From positions 13,694,279 through 13,758,278 of the forward strand of contig JACAXG010000012.1 in the NCBI GenBank assembly GCA_018881555.1: DNA of 64,000 nucleotides, given 5' to 3'. Within the stretch, counting starts at the first letter, position 1, and each line of letters starts with the position of its first letter. The translations under genes were made by a program, and so were the position numbers. Origin of the DNA: Amblyornis subalaris. Taxonomy: Eukaryota; Chordata; Aves; Passeriformes; Ptilonorhynchidae. Positions 26,301 through 38,800 of this stretch are shown in pieces. The notes under the pieces were generated by a model. It saw nothing but the letters and a program-made list of their open reading frames with translations, made no database searches and was not told where the DNA came from.

Positions 26301-29300
26301 TGGTGGGTTTGTAGCCGAAAGGGATGTGGAGAGCCAGAGCTGAAGGGTGGGAGAGAATATAGTTTCATAAAAGCATTGTACGTTTCAGACAGAAAGTTGT
26401 ATCTTAGCAGCAGTAAGTGGTATCTTGGAAAAAGGGTTTGTCCTGTTTTCATATACACCGCATACACACGACTATGCTTGCATATGAATTCCATTTTTAT
26501 TTAATTTGGGGATAATTTTATTTCATTCTAAGCACAGGTTAATTTAAAACATTATTTAAGTTATGTTTATTTCAGCCTACAATTTATTTAAAAGAGACTT
26601 TGGGAAGGGAAAAAAGTCTGTATATTAAAACTCTTAACAAAGTTATGTATGTCAAGGTTTTATACAAACAACAAGCTTACGAAAGAGATAGGGTTTATTA
26701 AGTATAAAATGTGCATCCAAATAAGGAATTATTCTTAACTTTTTTAAACCTAAACCAGAACACAAAGAGAGAAGTCAAATAGTGAATTTGGAGAGAGGTA
26801 CCCAACAATATCAGAAATCTAGTTCAGCGCAGAAACAAAATAATATTCAAACAGTGATTTTATGATACATATTTACAACAAACTCTTTCTGATGAGGACT
26901 AACTTTCAAGCAGTTAACCTTGAATTTCTCCTTTAATGTGATTATACAATTAAATCTATCTCACAAATGTGTTGCCCTACTCACTTTCAATGTAGCAGTG
27001 CTATTTCTGCTTTCATGAGGATAAACAAAGTGCAATATTAAGGTTTTTCCTTAATTCTCCATCTTGTTTTGTAATAAGATTTTGGCCAAATGAATGTTAT
27101 CAGCACATCACTGCAGAAAATACTTGAATGTCAAATACAAACAACATGCAATAATTTCAACATTTTATTTCCAAAAAATACCCAAGCTAACCCTATGGAA
27201 ACTCATTCAGTTTGTAGACTGCCTTGGAATTTTGAGTAATATTTATCTGTTATTTTTTGCTGACTTTCCCTGTAACATACTCATTTCTTAATACAAGATT
27301 GGAGTGTTGTAAGATATGGATGGCTGGTGTATGACTAAAAGTGTTTAATAACACTTGTGAGAATGACTAAACATTGGCTGAAAACATTTCTCTGCACTGG
27401 AACTGCAGTGAAATTGCTGTGCTGAGAAAATTGCTTTTGAATCAGAACACTGCTCAAGTAAATAGAATAATTTGTTTCATTCATTAGGGTCACTAGACAA
27501 ATTAGCTGCAGCTTTTCCTACAGACTGACACTACTATATTAAATGTGGAAGAGTGACAAATGCAGAAAAGTGCTAATGTAACAAGGAAATTATTTGAAAT
27601 ATTAATTCTGTGGAAGCCTCTGTCAATATTCTTTGCAGATGAAATTATCCTAGTGTACCATGATAAATGCTCAGCTGTAACAAATACAACCAGTCTCTTA
27701 TGTATGTCTGCACATTTTTATTTTTCCTAAGTCCTTCCAATCTTATGAAAGTCAGTAAAGAGCTGAAATGTAACAACTTCTTAACAGAACCATTTTAAAC
27801 ATGGGTGCTTGAATCTGACTGTTTAACTGTACAGTGAACTTGTTCTCACAGATTGCTGCCATTCTGGTGCACAACAGGAATCTGCTCTCAAAGCTTTCTG
27901 AGACTATTGAGTATGTCACAAACGGAGGCTGTAACACCTGCAGAACCTGCAGCCAGTGGCTATGGAAGCATTGTCAGTCCCACTTAGCCTCCCACTTCTA
28001 CACAACTATACATGAGCCCAGAGGAACAATATTACAGCTCTCAGGGTTTAATGTTCCCAGATCACACAAGTGCCAGCTCCTGAGCCTGTCCTGGTTTTGG
28101 ATTTGCTCTGGATATGTGCTATGTACAGGCATTTCCTGCTCATCAGCATCAGGGATGAGGCTGTTGGGCTCCTTTGCAGGAGCCCTCAAGCCATCAGTTG
28201 GTAGCAAGGGCTTTCAGTGGCCTTTGACCAAGGCTAGAACACAAACCTTTCACCACTAAACTGCCTTGCTCCAGTAGTACTTGAAAAATGTTTCTAAACT
28301 AACTTCTGTTTCTCTTCTCTAAATAAAGAAATTGTGTTAATCTGATACAGATCATATTAGTAGAGTCTATAATTTTACTTGTTCATTACTATTGCAAATC
28401 ATTATATGTAATACTTTTTTCCGTTTTATCTCAAAATCTATTTTTTCTAATTGGATTATCTATAGAGAGGCTATAGACTATTATAGACTACTAATATGAA
28501 CCCACACCTCAACTTCCTTCATTTATGTTGTTAGGTACAGACTGCACAGCTGTGATTTGCTATAGTGGTTTATGAAAAATTAAATACAGTCTCAAAAAAT
28601 CACTCATCTTTAAATGCTGAAATGCCTTTCCACTGAGAAATCATCACCTGCAAATGAACAGATATGTCAAACCAGTGGAACAATGTACGCATTTGATACT
28701 GGTTGCATGAAAGCTTTCAGAACATGCTGTGAGAATACTTCTCTTTCTTCTAAGCTGGCAAAATTCTGAGGAGGCTGTATAGTTCTTTTATTCTGTTAGA
28801 AGGCTATAAACTAGATGGGATCAGAACATTTCTTCATGTAAACATTTAATTCTAATTCAAAGTCCATCCAGATTTTAATGATTTTAGCAGGTTGACATTA
28901 AGGCATTTTGATGTCTAACAGGTAAGGAGAGAAAACTTATCCAATGGTTGACTCTATATACCTTATATTCTTTAATAGCAAAGCACCCATACATCTGTTT
29001 TAGGTGGCGGCAGGTTTTGTATGAATGTAAAAAACTGTCCAGTTAACATTGCTTTGTCTCGGTGCACAAAGCTGCTTACAGAACAGGGAAGCACAGGGAT
29101 GAACTCCTGCCCAAATGTCTTCCTGGCATTCCGCAAATGAGAGCCCTCCTCTGCCTCCTTGCTAAAAGAGCCTTTGCTCAAGTCCAGGTAGATTTTACTT
29201 CTATGAATATTTCTCCTCATATTTTAAAGCCACAACATTTTAAGCAGAAGTTTAAATTTCTGCTTATTTACCCTATTAAACATAATTTACTTTACTTTGT

Positions 29301-32300
29301 TTTAAATTTCATAACTAAACTTTTGATATGGTTTTAGTTTTTAATAACCAGGAAAACTGTGAACATTAGCTACTTACCTTCTACCTTAGCATATAGTGAG
29401 TCAATTTTTTTTTTACACTCCTGAAGTGTAACTTCATGACTGCAGTGTACAAGTAATGAGCAATAAGACTTTACCTACCTGAACAGTAAGTTTTTAACTT
29501 TCAACTTTCCCACTGTTATGTACACATGATGAAAATTTTGCTTTCAGCCACAGCTGTTTTGTATTGCCAGAAGTACATTGATTTACATAATACCTCTATT
29601 CATATGGGAACACTGGTAACACATGGATTTTTATCTACTGAAAACATTTACTTGGCATTTTCCTGCTTTTTCTGCACCTAAACTAGAAGTCAGTTCCACT
29701 GACTATTTTACCAGGACCAGATTGTGTAATCCTGCCACTGAAGCAGGACAGACACAGTTCAGTATGGAAGATGTCATTGCTCAAACATACTGAAATTTTT
29801 TTTATTTGAAACATTACTTTGTGGTAAAATATTTTGGTATGAGAAATATGGCTGGCTTTTTCTGGTACATGATAAAATTTTGCAATATATACTGTTTTCA
29901 ATAGTGTATCTGTAAGTAGGTACAGATGAGCACTTCAGGGTCAGGGCTCTCTGTTCTGCATGTAAAGCAAAAAGCAAAACTTGGAGACAAAGAGCACCTT
30001 AGCCTCTGAAACTTTAGAAATCAAATTTCGTCCTTTGAAACTAAGCTACATTCTTGGTTATGTTTTGACTGCAGAAGTGAGGTAGAAAATAATGGAAATA
30101 TCTAACAGCATGATATCCTAGTTTTATTTCTCTTTCCTTGTTGTATTTAGTAATGAAGAGAAAAAGATTATCTGAGTCAACATCTGAAGACACTGTTAAC
30201 AAAGTAGGTTAGAAGAATTACTGTACTGAGGTGTTGAAATGATATGATGATATGCTAGCATGTGCTGTTGTTATCTAGCTATAATAAAGGTGTCAGAAGT
30301 AAAATACACATATTAACCCATAATTCCCAAGATAATTCTGTTCACTGCAGTTTAGACTCCCTGAGAAAACCCGACAGAAACTCATAAAGCAATGCACCAT
30401 CAACAGTCTTTGTATAATGCTTTTATTTACAAATTGGCTTTGTTTCAAAAGGAGGTATTTTTTTAAATAAGCGTAGTGGACAGAAATAAAACGTGAATGG
30501 CTCCAGGGATTCATAATGGGACAGTCAATAAACGTTTTAGTGCTTCTTCATAGATTTGGATGTTGTCCCTGCTGATAATATTTCAGTGTGCCACGACAAG
30601 TGTCTGATTGGTTGGGTGAATTCTCTTGCTGAAGGATTCAACTTCACTCAGGTTTTTTGTCCCCTGGATATGTCTCTGCTAGGGGGTGCAGCTGGAGTGA
30701 TTTTCTTTCTCGATTTCATACCTGTGACAAGAAATGGAAACTCCTCAATGATGGGGATTGGTGACTTGCTCAGCATTGAGTCCTGTAAATTACTGTTTAG
30801 GAAAATACTATAAAATGAAAGATTTCAGCTCTGATTCTCTTGGACTAGGAGCAGAGTTTTTTACAGGTTTGCAGCTCAAAAAGAGCTCTTAAACTACTTA
30901 GCCACTGGGAAAAAAAGGTAATTGCTATCCCTACTGATCATTTTGAAAACCCAACCCTGACTTCTTGTTTTCACCTAAAACAGTTCAGAGAAGATATTTT
31001 CAGGCTCTTTCAGTTCTCTCTGGTTATTAATCACTCTTTAACCTCCTTGGTATGCAGGAGCACAGTCTTCTTCCTATTTGTTCCAAAAGGTGAATATCCT
31101 CATCCTTGAACTGTTCCATTGTTAGAAATGGAATTGTGTGGAATCAATTATTTTTCAATGTGACTAATGAATCACAATAGGGTCCTGTCCTAGGAATTGA
31201 AGAGTTATTTTACCTAACTAAGCAATAATATTCAGATGCATTTAGTTAAGCTGAATTCAGTTGTCATCTTTCATCATAGAAAGTCACACTATCAGTTGGT
31301 GCCTAAAAGCTCCTTTTTAAGTTTAGGTTTGGTTACTCACTCCAAACTACGCAACAGCTACTTATACTTCAGGTCATATTTGCTGGATTTGGTACAAATG
31401 TTTGACTTGCTTATTGATACAGTAGCCTGGCAACTCAAATTGAGATTCTTGAAAATGGTAGACAGTTTGGAAAGTATTCCTTCACTTCTCGTTTTATGGG
31501 TTTCCTCAGTGAAGGGGAGACATTAAACCATATACTTAAGCTCTGTGCCTGAATATGTTTCATAATCTTCTATGAGGAAGTAATTAAAATACAATTCCCT
31601 CAACTAGCCAGGTCACTTAAGGAAATGTATTCAATCAATGGAATTTACACCAATTTTTTTGGATAATAAATGTGCTAAATTGGCACTTGGCATATCTACT
31701 GTTCTTCATTCATAAATGCATTTTATACTGTCCCTGCTTTCAGTGGCAATTTAGGATTGAACTGTTGCCATTCAGTCTATACTATGACACTTACAGAATC
31801 AAAATACACTGAGTCACTTGAATTACCTCAACACCTCAACGACTGAGACTGAGAATTAAGAAAGGTTTGAGTCTGACACAAATCTTGTTTTATCTATTCT
31901 GCTGATGCACGTTACCCTTACAAAAATGCAGCAGGGTGAGTAATCTGAGTTCTCTGATTAGAGAGATGCTGATACGTGTAGGAGTATCAAGATAACCAAG
32001 TTGAATGGTTGAGTGTTTTTAATGCTTATACATATGACTGCAAACTTTGATTAGCTTTCTAGCCAATCTACCTGGCATCCTAGCCCTGTCTATTACCGTA
32101 TCACATGAATGTTTATTATTAGTCTCTTCTTTTCACTTATATGCTTTGAATAAGAGGAGGTCACACACTCCTGATTTTTCTTACTGATTTAGAGAACAGT
32201 TTTTGAAGAGTTGGCAGAATCATATAGTTGTACTTATATCTTCATCTATTGATGCTTGAAAGCACATAATAAAGTAACTAAACTATGAAATAGTGCTGGC

Positions 32301-35300
32301 TGCTCTCAAGAACATGTGATAAGAACTTCACAAGGACAGGGAGTGAACACTATCTCAGCATCGATGGTGTAATTTCAAATGAAGTCAGGGTATTTCCCTC
32401 TTATTTTCATGTCAGATCAATTACAGTGACCTGCTTCTTGGTATCAGTGAACAATTATTTATCTTTTTAGCTGTAAAATGAGGGGTTTATTAAAAAAAAA
32501 TGAAAGCCCTCCAAAACTCATCACCAACATGAATCTGAAGCAGTGTCCCAATTAAAATAGTGATTTGTTTCAGATACTTAGAGACATAATTGAGTCTTCT
32601 GTGGGTGCAGACAATAGCAAGTTAAGTGTTAACATTGATCAGCTGAATTTGTACTGTTATCCCACAGTTAATATGTAGGGAGAGCTACTTTTGTCCTTGC
32701 CACTGCTCTAACAGCCTTTCAGGGAGATTAACTGTTAGAGCAAATCCGGGATCAGTAAACAGCCCATAGGAATTTCTCCATTTATGTTATGGTTTTTGAA
32801 CGGCAGATACATTTTCAGTAGGGGCTTAAAATCCCATTTTATAAAGGTCTTGGGCTTACTATGAAACTTCTTTTAAAAAAATATCTTACCTCTCTGGCAT
32901 TACTGCCTCATGTGCTTTAGGATATTATTAAACAAATGTATCCAATCCATTTCACCTTAAGTACCCCATTGTGCTGGATGCATGGAAGCAATGAACTGTG
33001 CCCTAGGCCACTTAGAGGGTTTTTCTTGTTTTCTGCAGAAAATAGTCGAAGCTCTATCTTTTCTAAATAGCATAGAGTGCTCAGAGAGGTCTTTGGTGAA
33101 TAATTTAATATATTCATACAGTTACTATTTTAAAAATGGGTCGTGTGACTTCTGCAAGACATAATGGTGGAGAGAAGAGAGAAGAGTCACTACTCTGAAT
33201 TTGCTGCTCTAGTTATGATCAATTGTTTTATTTTATGCTTTGCTTGCTGTTTTAGCACACATCTAGTGTTTTGTACAGGACTATGTACAAGTGAGGGAAA
33301 TATGCTGTCATTTAGCCAGATAAAATTCCTGATGGCTTCCTCTGCTGCTGTCCATTGCAGGATCAGCCAGGCTGAGATTTGGATTTTCTTTATTTCATGG
33401 CTTTTTTTTCCTTGTTTTGCTTTATAGATTATTTATCTTATGATATTCCTGGCCATATTAGACAAGTTGGATTTCTATTTTTTCTCATGTGTAGCTAAAT
33501 ATATTTGAGAATCAGGATGAGAACTGTGAATGGATCTTAATTTTAATGTTTACTTACATAGTTATTTAATTATGTTTTTTAAAAAAATTAGTTTAGTTTT
33601 TTTGATACTGGGGGGGGAAAGGCAGGAGGGAGGAGAAACTCCTGAAATTGTACTCTCTTAAAAGTTTTGTGAATAGTTTGGACTGTTAAAATAAGATTAT
33701 GGATAGTCTTGTGACATTTTGTGAAACATAGTTTTGTGTTTTATTTGCCTGTGGTATTTTTTCAGCCCTTGTAAATATAGAAACTTTTGCTTTCTCTGAG
33801 TGTTTGTTTCTTTTTCAAGGTTGAATCCTCTGCCTGTGATGGACAAAAAGTTTTATTACCTTTCAATTTCAGTCATTGTAATAATCTCATTTTACTTGGT
33901 ATCATTCTGATTCTTTAGTTTCCCGTCTTTTACTTTATTTTCTAATTTCCTAAAACAAGAGCAGACTGACAGCCATACAGTTGTATGACAGTGTCATACA
34001 GAAGGGACTTAAAGCTTTTAGGATGTAACAAACTATTTAAATTCTTGTCACTTTAATGATGGTCTCCAAGAATTGGCTTACTGCATCATGAGAAGGCAAA
34101 ATGCCACTGTAATATCAGATGACTGTGAATGCTTGGAAAGACAGTGAATATATTTTCAAAGGATCAAAAATCATAGCCTAAAGGAAGTCAAATACATTCC
34201 TATTCTGAATATGCTTGCCTCTGGTTAACACAAGAATAGAACTACCATGTTTTGAACAGTTTTGATAAAAGTGCTATGCAAAATATTTGAACTGTGTTGA
34301 ACACAGTGATTCATCCTTGTAGGAGTAGGCCCATATACTGTAACAGTGTATATTGTTCTGACAAATGGAGGAAAGTTTACTGCAAATTACTACATTCTTA
34401 GCTATCAGGAATCAAAGGTATTTCTGCATAATAAACCAAAAGAGAAACTAGTCAAAGTTGAGGCTTCATATGTCTTTGACAAAGCGCCATTCCTATTTTA
34501 AAAAATGAGGAGTTTGGGAGACAGGGTTTTGCCTCTCCCTACAGCCAGCGATGTGTGAATCTAGATTCTTGACTGGACAAAATGTAAAGCATATGCAGTG
34601 ATGTGAATAAAATTTATTAAAAGCTATTTTCCTGTATTTCCATAAAGTCTGTCCTTGAAGCATCCTGATGCCTTTGATCACTGTCATGCCTTACATTGAT
34701 CGATGCAAGATCAAATTTAAGGATAACAACAAGGAACACAGTAAGGACAAAGAGAATCTGCAGCTATTCTTGTACAGTATCATATTTGAAATACATTAAT
34801 AAATCCTGGCTTAGTCTGAAGACAGTGTTGCAGGCTTTTCATTAAGAAGAAAAAAATTATCTAGCTCACCATATATTTCATATATTTATTTTTCTGTTGT
34901 GAGGAATTCCCCAGGCTAAGTCTGTTTTGTGAACCTTTTTTTTCTCAGCTGAGCTGGATGTGTCTTAGTAGTGTTTCATTGAATGAGCCATTGATTCAAT
35001 TAGGGTTAAAGCCAATTTTTCTCAGCTCCTATTTTGCCCTTTCTGTTACAGTCCTCATGGACTACTGCAGGAATTCCAAGTGAACATGCAGTTTGTGAAC
35101 TGAAACTGTAAAGGAAAGTGAAAGAAACCTAAATTCTAATTAATTTAACTTCTAAAATAAACGAGCAAATCTCTTCAACAATTACAGTAACTTTAAATAT
35201 ATAGTCCTTTTTGGTTTGTGAAAATAGGCAGAAGCATAAAATAAAGGAGATAATAATTTGGAGCTAGATCAGTCCTCCTTTTACCTTATTAATCATGTTG

Positions 35301-35607
35301 TGTGCAAACTATTACATGTGTGAGAGTAAATCCTTGATTGCCATGCCATCCAGTTCCCAGCCTTGGCATGGATTGTGGGTTTTGTGAGCAGTAAGAACCA
35401 CATGTATAAAGTGCTTTTATTCCCATGCCTGCACCAAAGGACTAATATAATTTTTTATGTGGCATTTGTGGTATTATAATGAGAAAAATTGCTGTGGTTT
35501 TTTTTTTTTTTACAACTTCTGTGTATTTGAAATCATGAAAGCATCTTGAAGAATTTAATATGATGGTTTCATTTTGTTTCATTTTGTTTAAAATTTATTT
35601 ACTGTGT

Positions 35608-35830
35608 ACCATGGAAAATCCCGAGTGGTAAAGGACCCACAGGGATCATCAAGTCCAACTCCTGGCCCTGCACAGGACAGCCCCAGAGATCACACCATGT
35701 GCCTGAGAGAGTTGTCCAGATGCTTCTGGAACTCTGTCAGGCTTGGTGTTGTGACCACTGCCCTGGGGAGCCTGTTCCAGTGCCCAACCACCCTCTGGGT
35801 GAATAACCAACCTAAACCTTCCTCATAAAG
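35608..35830 (-). mobile_element. CR1 LINE, 5'-truncated 3' end
   Basis: The plus strand shows the reverse complement of the avian CR1 3' region: blocks such as GGATCATCAAGTCCAACTCC, then GAGATCACACCATGTGCCTG, CAGGCTTGGTGTTGTGACC, CTGCCCTGGGGAGCCTG and CCAACCACCCTCTGGGTGAA, ending near CCAACCTAAACCTTCCTC. The element therefore lies on the minus strand with its 3' end at the lower coordinate. About 220 bp remain, so it lacks ORF1 and ORF2, as is usual for heavily 5'-truncated CR1 copies. The terminal octamer repeats typical of the CR1 3' end are not evident, perhaps through decay. This is the best single indicator that the DNA is from a bird. Confidence 0.93.
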
Positions 35831-38800
35831 GGAAGCCGCAGAAGGTTTTCTTCTTGCAAGTAAATGTCCATGAAATAGGAGAAATTAGATCTAGATTTAT
35901 TCTTATATGGCAAATTATTTTTTTTAATTCCAGATAGGAGTTTGGGCAATAACAAAATATGACATCTATTTTCACACAGTTCTGGAGTCCCAGGTGACTG
36001 AAAATGGAAAAAAATGAGGAATTGGAGAGGATCCATTTCTCGAGCTCTTCATACTGTAGTTCATATATTGTAACAATATTATATATGAAAATGTAGTTTG
36101 AAGGTTTTTAGAAAATTGTTAAAATTCTTTTTTTATAAGACTTCCAATTCCGAAAGTGTTTCCCTCTAGACAAGGATTTCATAAGTGAAGATCCTAGTCC
36201 AGAGTTGTAATCAGACCAAGACTATTAACCAGGTTTTAGTTCCACAGTAAAATGCGCCTCAAAGGATTGTTAGTGTCAGGATGTGGTGAAAACACGGGGC
36301 ATTCAGTGGTTGGTGGCTCAAGCAAGGATTCTTCCTATGAAGATGTGATTTTGTGGTGGTTTTAAAATCAGAAACAGAAAGGTAAATTAATGAGGAAGAA
36401 CGCTTGTCTCAGTCAGATGAACTAAATTCCCAAAGGCAAAATATCCCTGTGGATGAAAACTTAGGAACAAAACAATCAACAAATAAGATTTGAACAGGCT
36501 AATTTGGAGAGGCTGAGCATAATCGATTTAGCTTTTGAACTGGCCAGGAAAAAGAAGGATGCTTCTTGGTGTTAGCTGAGAATCAGTGAGACAAAAATTC
36601 AATGTCATGCAAGTACTGCTATAAGGAATGATCAGAAAAATAAAAAGGCTTTTGTGTGTTGCAAGAAAGGAACGAGTCTGAGAATCACGCACACTCCTTC
36701 TCTTGGGGCCTGTTTGAGAGCCTGAGGCTGAATGTTTGCTCTTGTATGAGAGGCCCGTGAATGGGGAAGGAGGCTGTATGAAAATAAAAAACCCTCCAAC
36801 CTGAGAGTGAGAGAAATATGAAGAACTTCTTCCTTTTCTCTCTATTATCTGCTTTTCTTATCAACTCTGACTTGCCTTAGTGAAAGAGGAGATAAAGAAC
36901 AACAGGAGAAATAGAAAGCACCAAGTGTTATTCATTTTCTCTCTTTAGAAACAAAGATAAAGATATGAGGCTGAGTTTGCGTGGTCTGTTAACACAATTT
37001 GTATTGTTCACAGTTTTTGGCAATAGAGGTGTAACTTGAAAAACGTGGGGGGTTTTCTAGCCATTACCTCTGAAGGGAGGGGACTGGTTTTTTCTGTGAT
37101 ACATTTGAATCATACTTCCTAAGCATCATGGAAAAGTCTAAATACTGGATGTTATTTTAAAATAAATAAAAAACCCCCAACTTAAATCAAGAGCCTAATC
37201 CAAAATTCCCTGAACTCAAAGGAAAGGATCTTGCTCTCTCCATTAATCCCCAGATCAGATTTGGTTCTCACGGGAGAAATATAAAACTTCCCAGCAATAT
37301 CATTTAATAAGTTAAAGATTTATTTACCTCTTCTTAAGGCCGGTTGCTTTCAGCCAGCCAGGTTTGTAAATATTCATGCTGGAATAAATTTGCTTGACAG
37401 GGGTATTTAGTGCAAATGATCCTTGTACTTGAGAAAATGTCTTTTTCTGCCCAAGAGCTCTGGTAAATTTTTGATAGGTACTGTAGAAAGAGATAGACTG
37501 TTCTAAACACTTGATTTATCAGGATCCCCAACCTTCCTGTCATTATCTGTGGCTTGCATTATCTTTGGATATCGAAGCAAATAAAATCATTTCTCCAATG
37601 AGCTGTGCAATTTAACTTTTGTAACCTGTGAAAATGGCACCAGATGTTACTGAGGTCCCAAGTTTCCCATCTCTGCTTTGAACTTGTCTGTCTCCCGCAT
37701 GGTTATTAAACTTTGGTTACAGCAATAAAAGCTTCTTTTTGAAGACAGTGACAGTGTTGTCTGATGCTCTTAAATTCTGGTTTAAAATACTATCTAAACC
37801 AGCTAAATGGGCAGCACATCAAAGCGTGTCAGGAGCTGTAAAGGAAAGGCGGCTGCATTTTAAGGCAAAATGATAGCAAGATTAGCATATTTATAAGCAC
37901 AAATGTTTAGAGGACAGGTTTTTGTCCTCAGTTATAGCCCTGGAATAACTTTCTTTTCTTTGTTGTTAAAAACTTAAAAAAATTTACTGAAATCCCCAAA
38001 TAGAGCAGCTTTAGGAAGCCTAATGATCACCCAGAGTGTGGCTGTTTTGTAAAGCACACTCATGTTTCCATGCTGGGTTATTAAAGACAGTGCTGCTAAG
38101 GTGGTGTTATGTGTCTTCATTAAAATGTTTATAACTGTCAGTGACTTCATAATACCCAAAACACTCTGACCGTTTCTAAGCATTTAATTTTTTTCCCTAG
38201 TCAACACAATTCCTCATTAGTGAATTATTGTAGGTTAGAAATCTATGCAGGTTTTTCGATTTTTAGGAAGTTGTTACAGAAAACAAGTTGTCATATATAC
38301 TGATATAACTTAACGAAGTAATTTCAATAACTTTACCTGCTTATGTTCCAGAAATGGATTTTCAAGAAAGCAGTTCCCATCGCTATAATAGGTAACAAAA
38401 GCAGAGATCATGACATAATTCTCTTGTCAATTCCTAAGTCTTTTCAATGGCTTTCATAAAAGAATAAATTTTGTTGGCTCTTACTTTATCATACTTTTCA
38501 GAAAAGCAGAAAAACTTACCATGATCTTATTCTTGGGGTGGGGAAATCTGCATTTTGGCTGGGCAAAATACCTTTGCTAAACAAGGAAATCTTTAAACAA
38601 ATCAGAATATTTCAGTTTTTGATATCTAACAAAAAGCAGAATTGCCCTTGTTTTCAGTTAAACAGCAGTTAAAGACAAAAGAAATCAGAGTAGAGAAAAA
38701 AGTAAAAGTGACTTCTGAATGGTTTCATATGCTAAAAGGAATGAGGAAATCACTAGGGGACTTACTCATGAATGCCCAGTGGTTATGAATGCCATTTCCA

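Larger units (their letters stand above)
15885..35607. other. Long non-coding stretch, no gene recognised
   Basis: AT-rich unique DNA with only short ORFs. The longest, 141 codons on the plus strand at 27834-28259, overlaps an opposite-strand ORF and is about what chance gives in a region of this size and composition. Local structures seen are a palindromic double E-box at 21197-21210, a bulged hairpin at 22649-22689, a 9-bp-arm hairpin at 23287-23308, CCTTATATATAAGG at 24386-24399, an 8-bp-arm hairpin at 28166-28185 and a 9-bp-arm inverted repeat at 33982-34000. Single N calls stop after about 22.5 kb. A pure G run lies near 33610. Confidence 0.65.

Noticed and set aside
28180..28262. tRNA-like box A (minus strand GTTTAGTGG) and box B-like GTTCTAGCC suggesting a SINE
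   Set aside because: The boxes are about 12 nt apart, too close for a Pol III promoter derived from a tRNA, and no tail or target duplication is visible.
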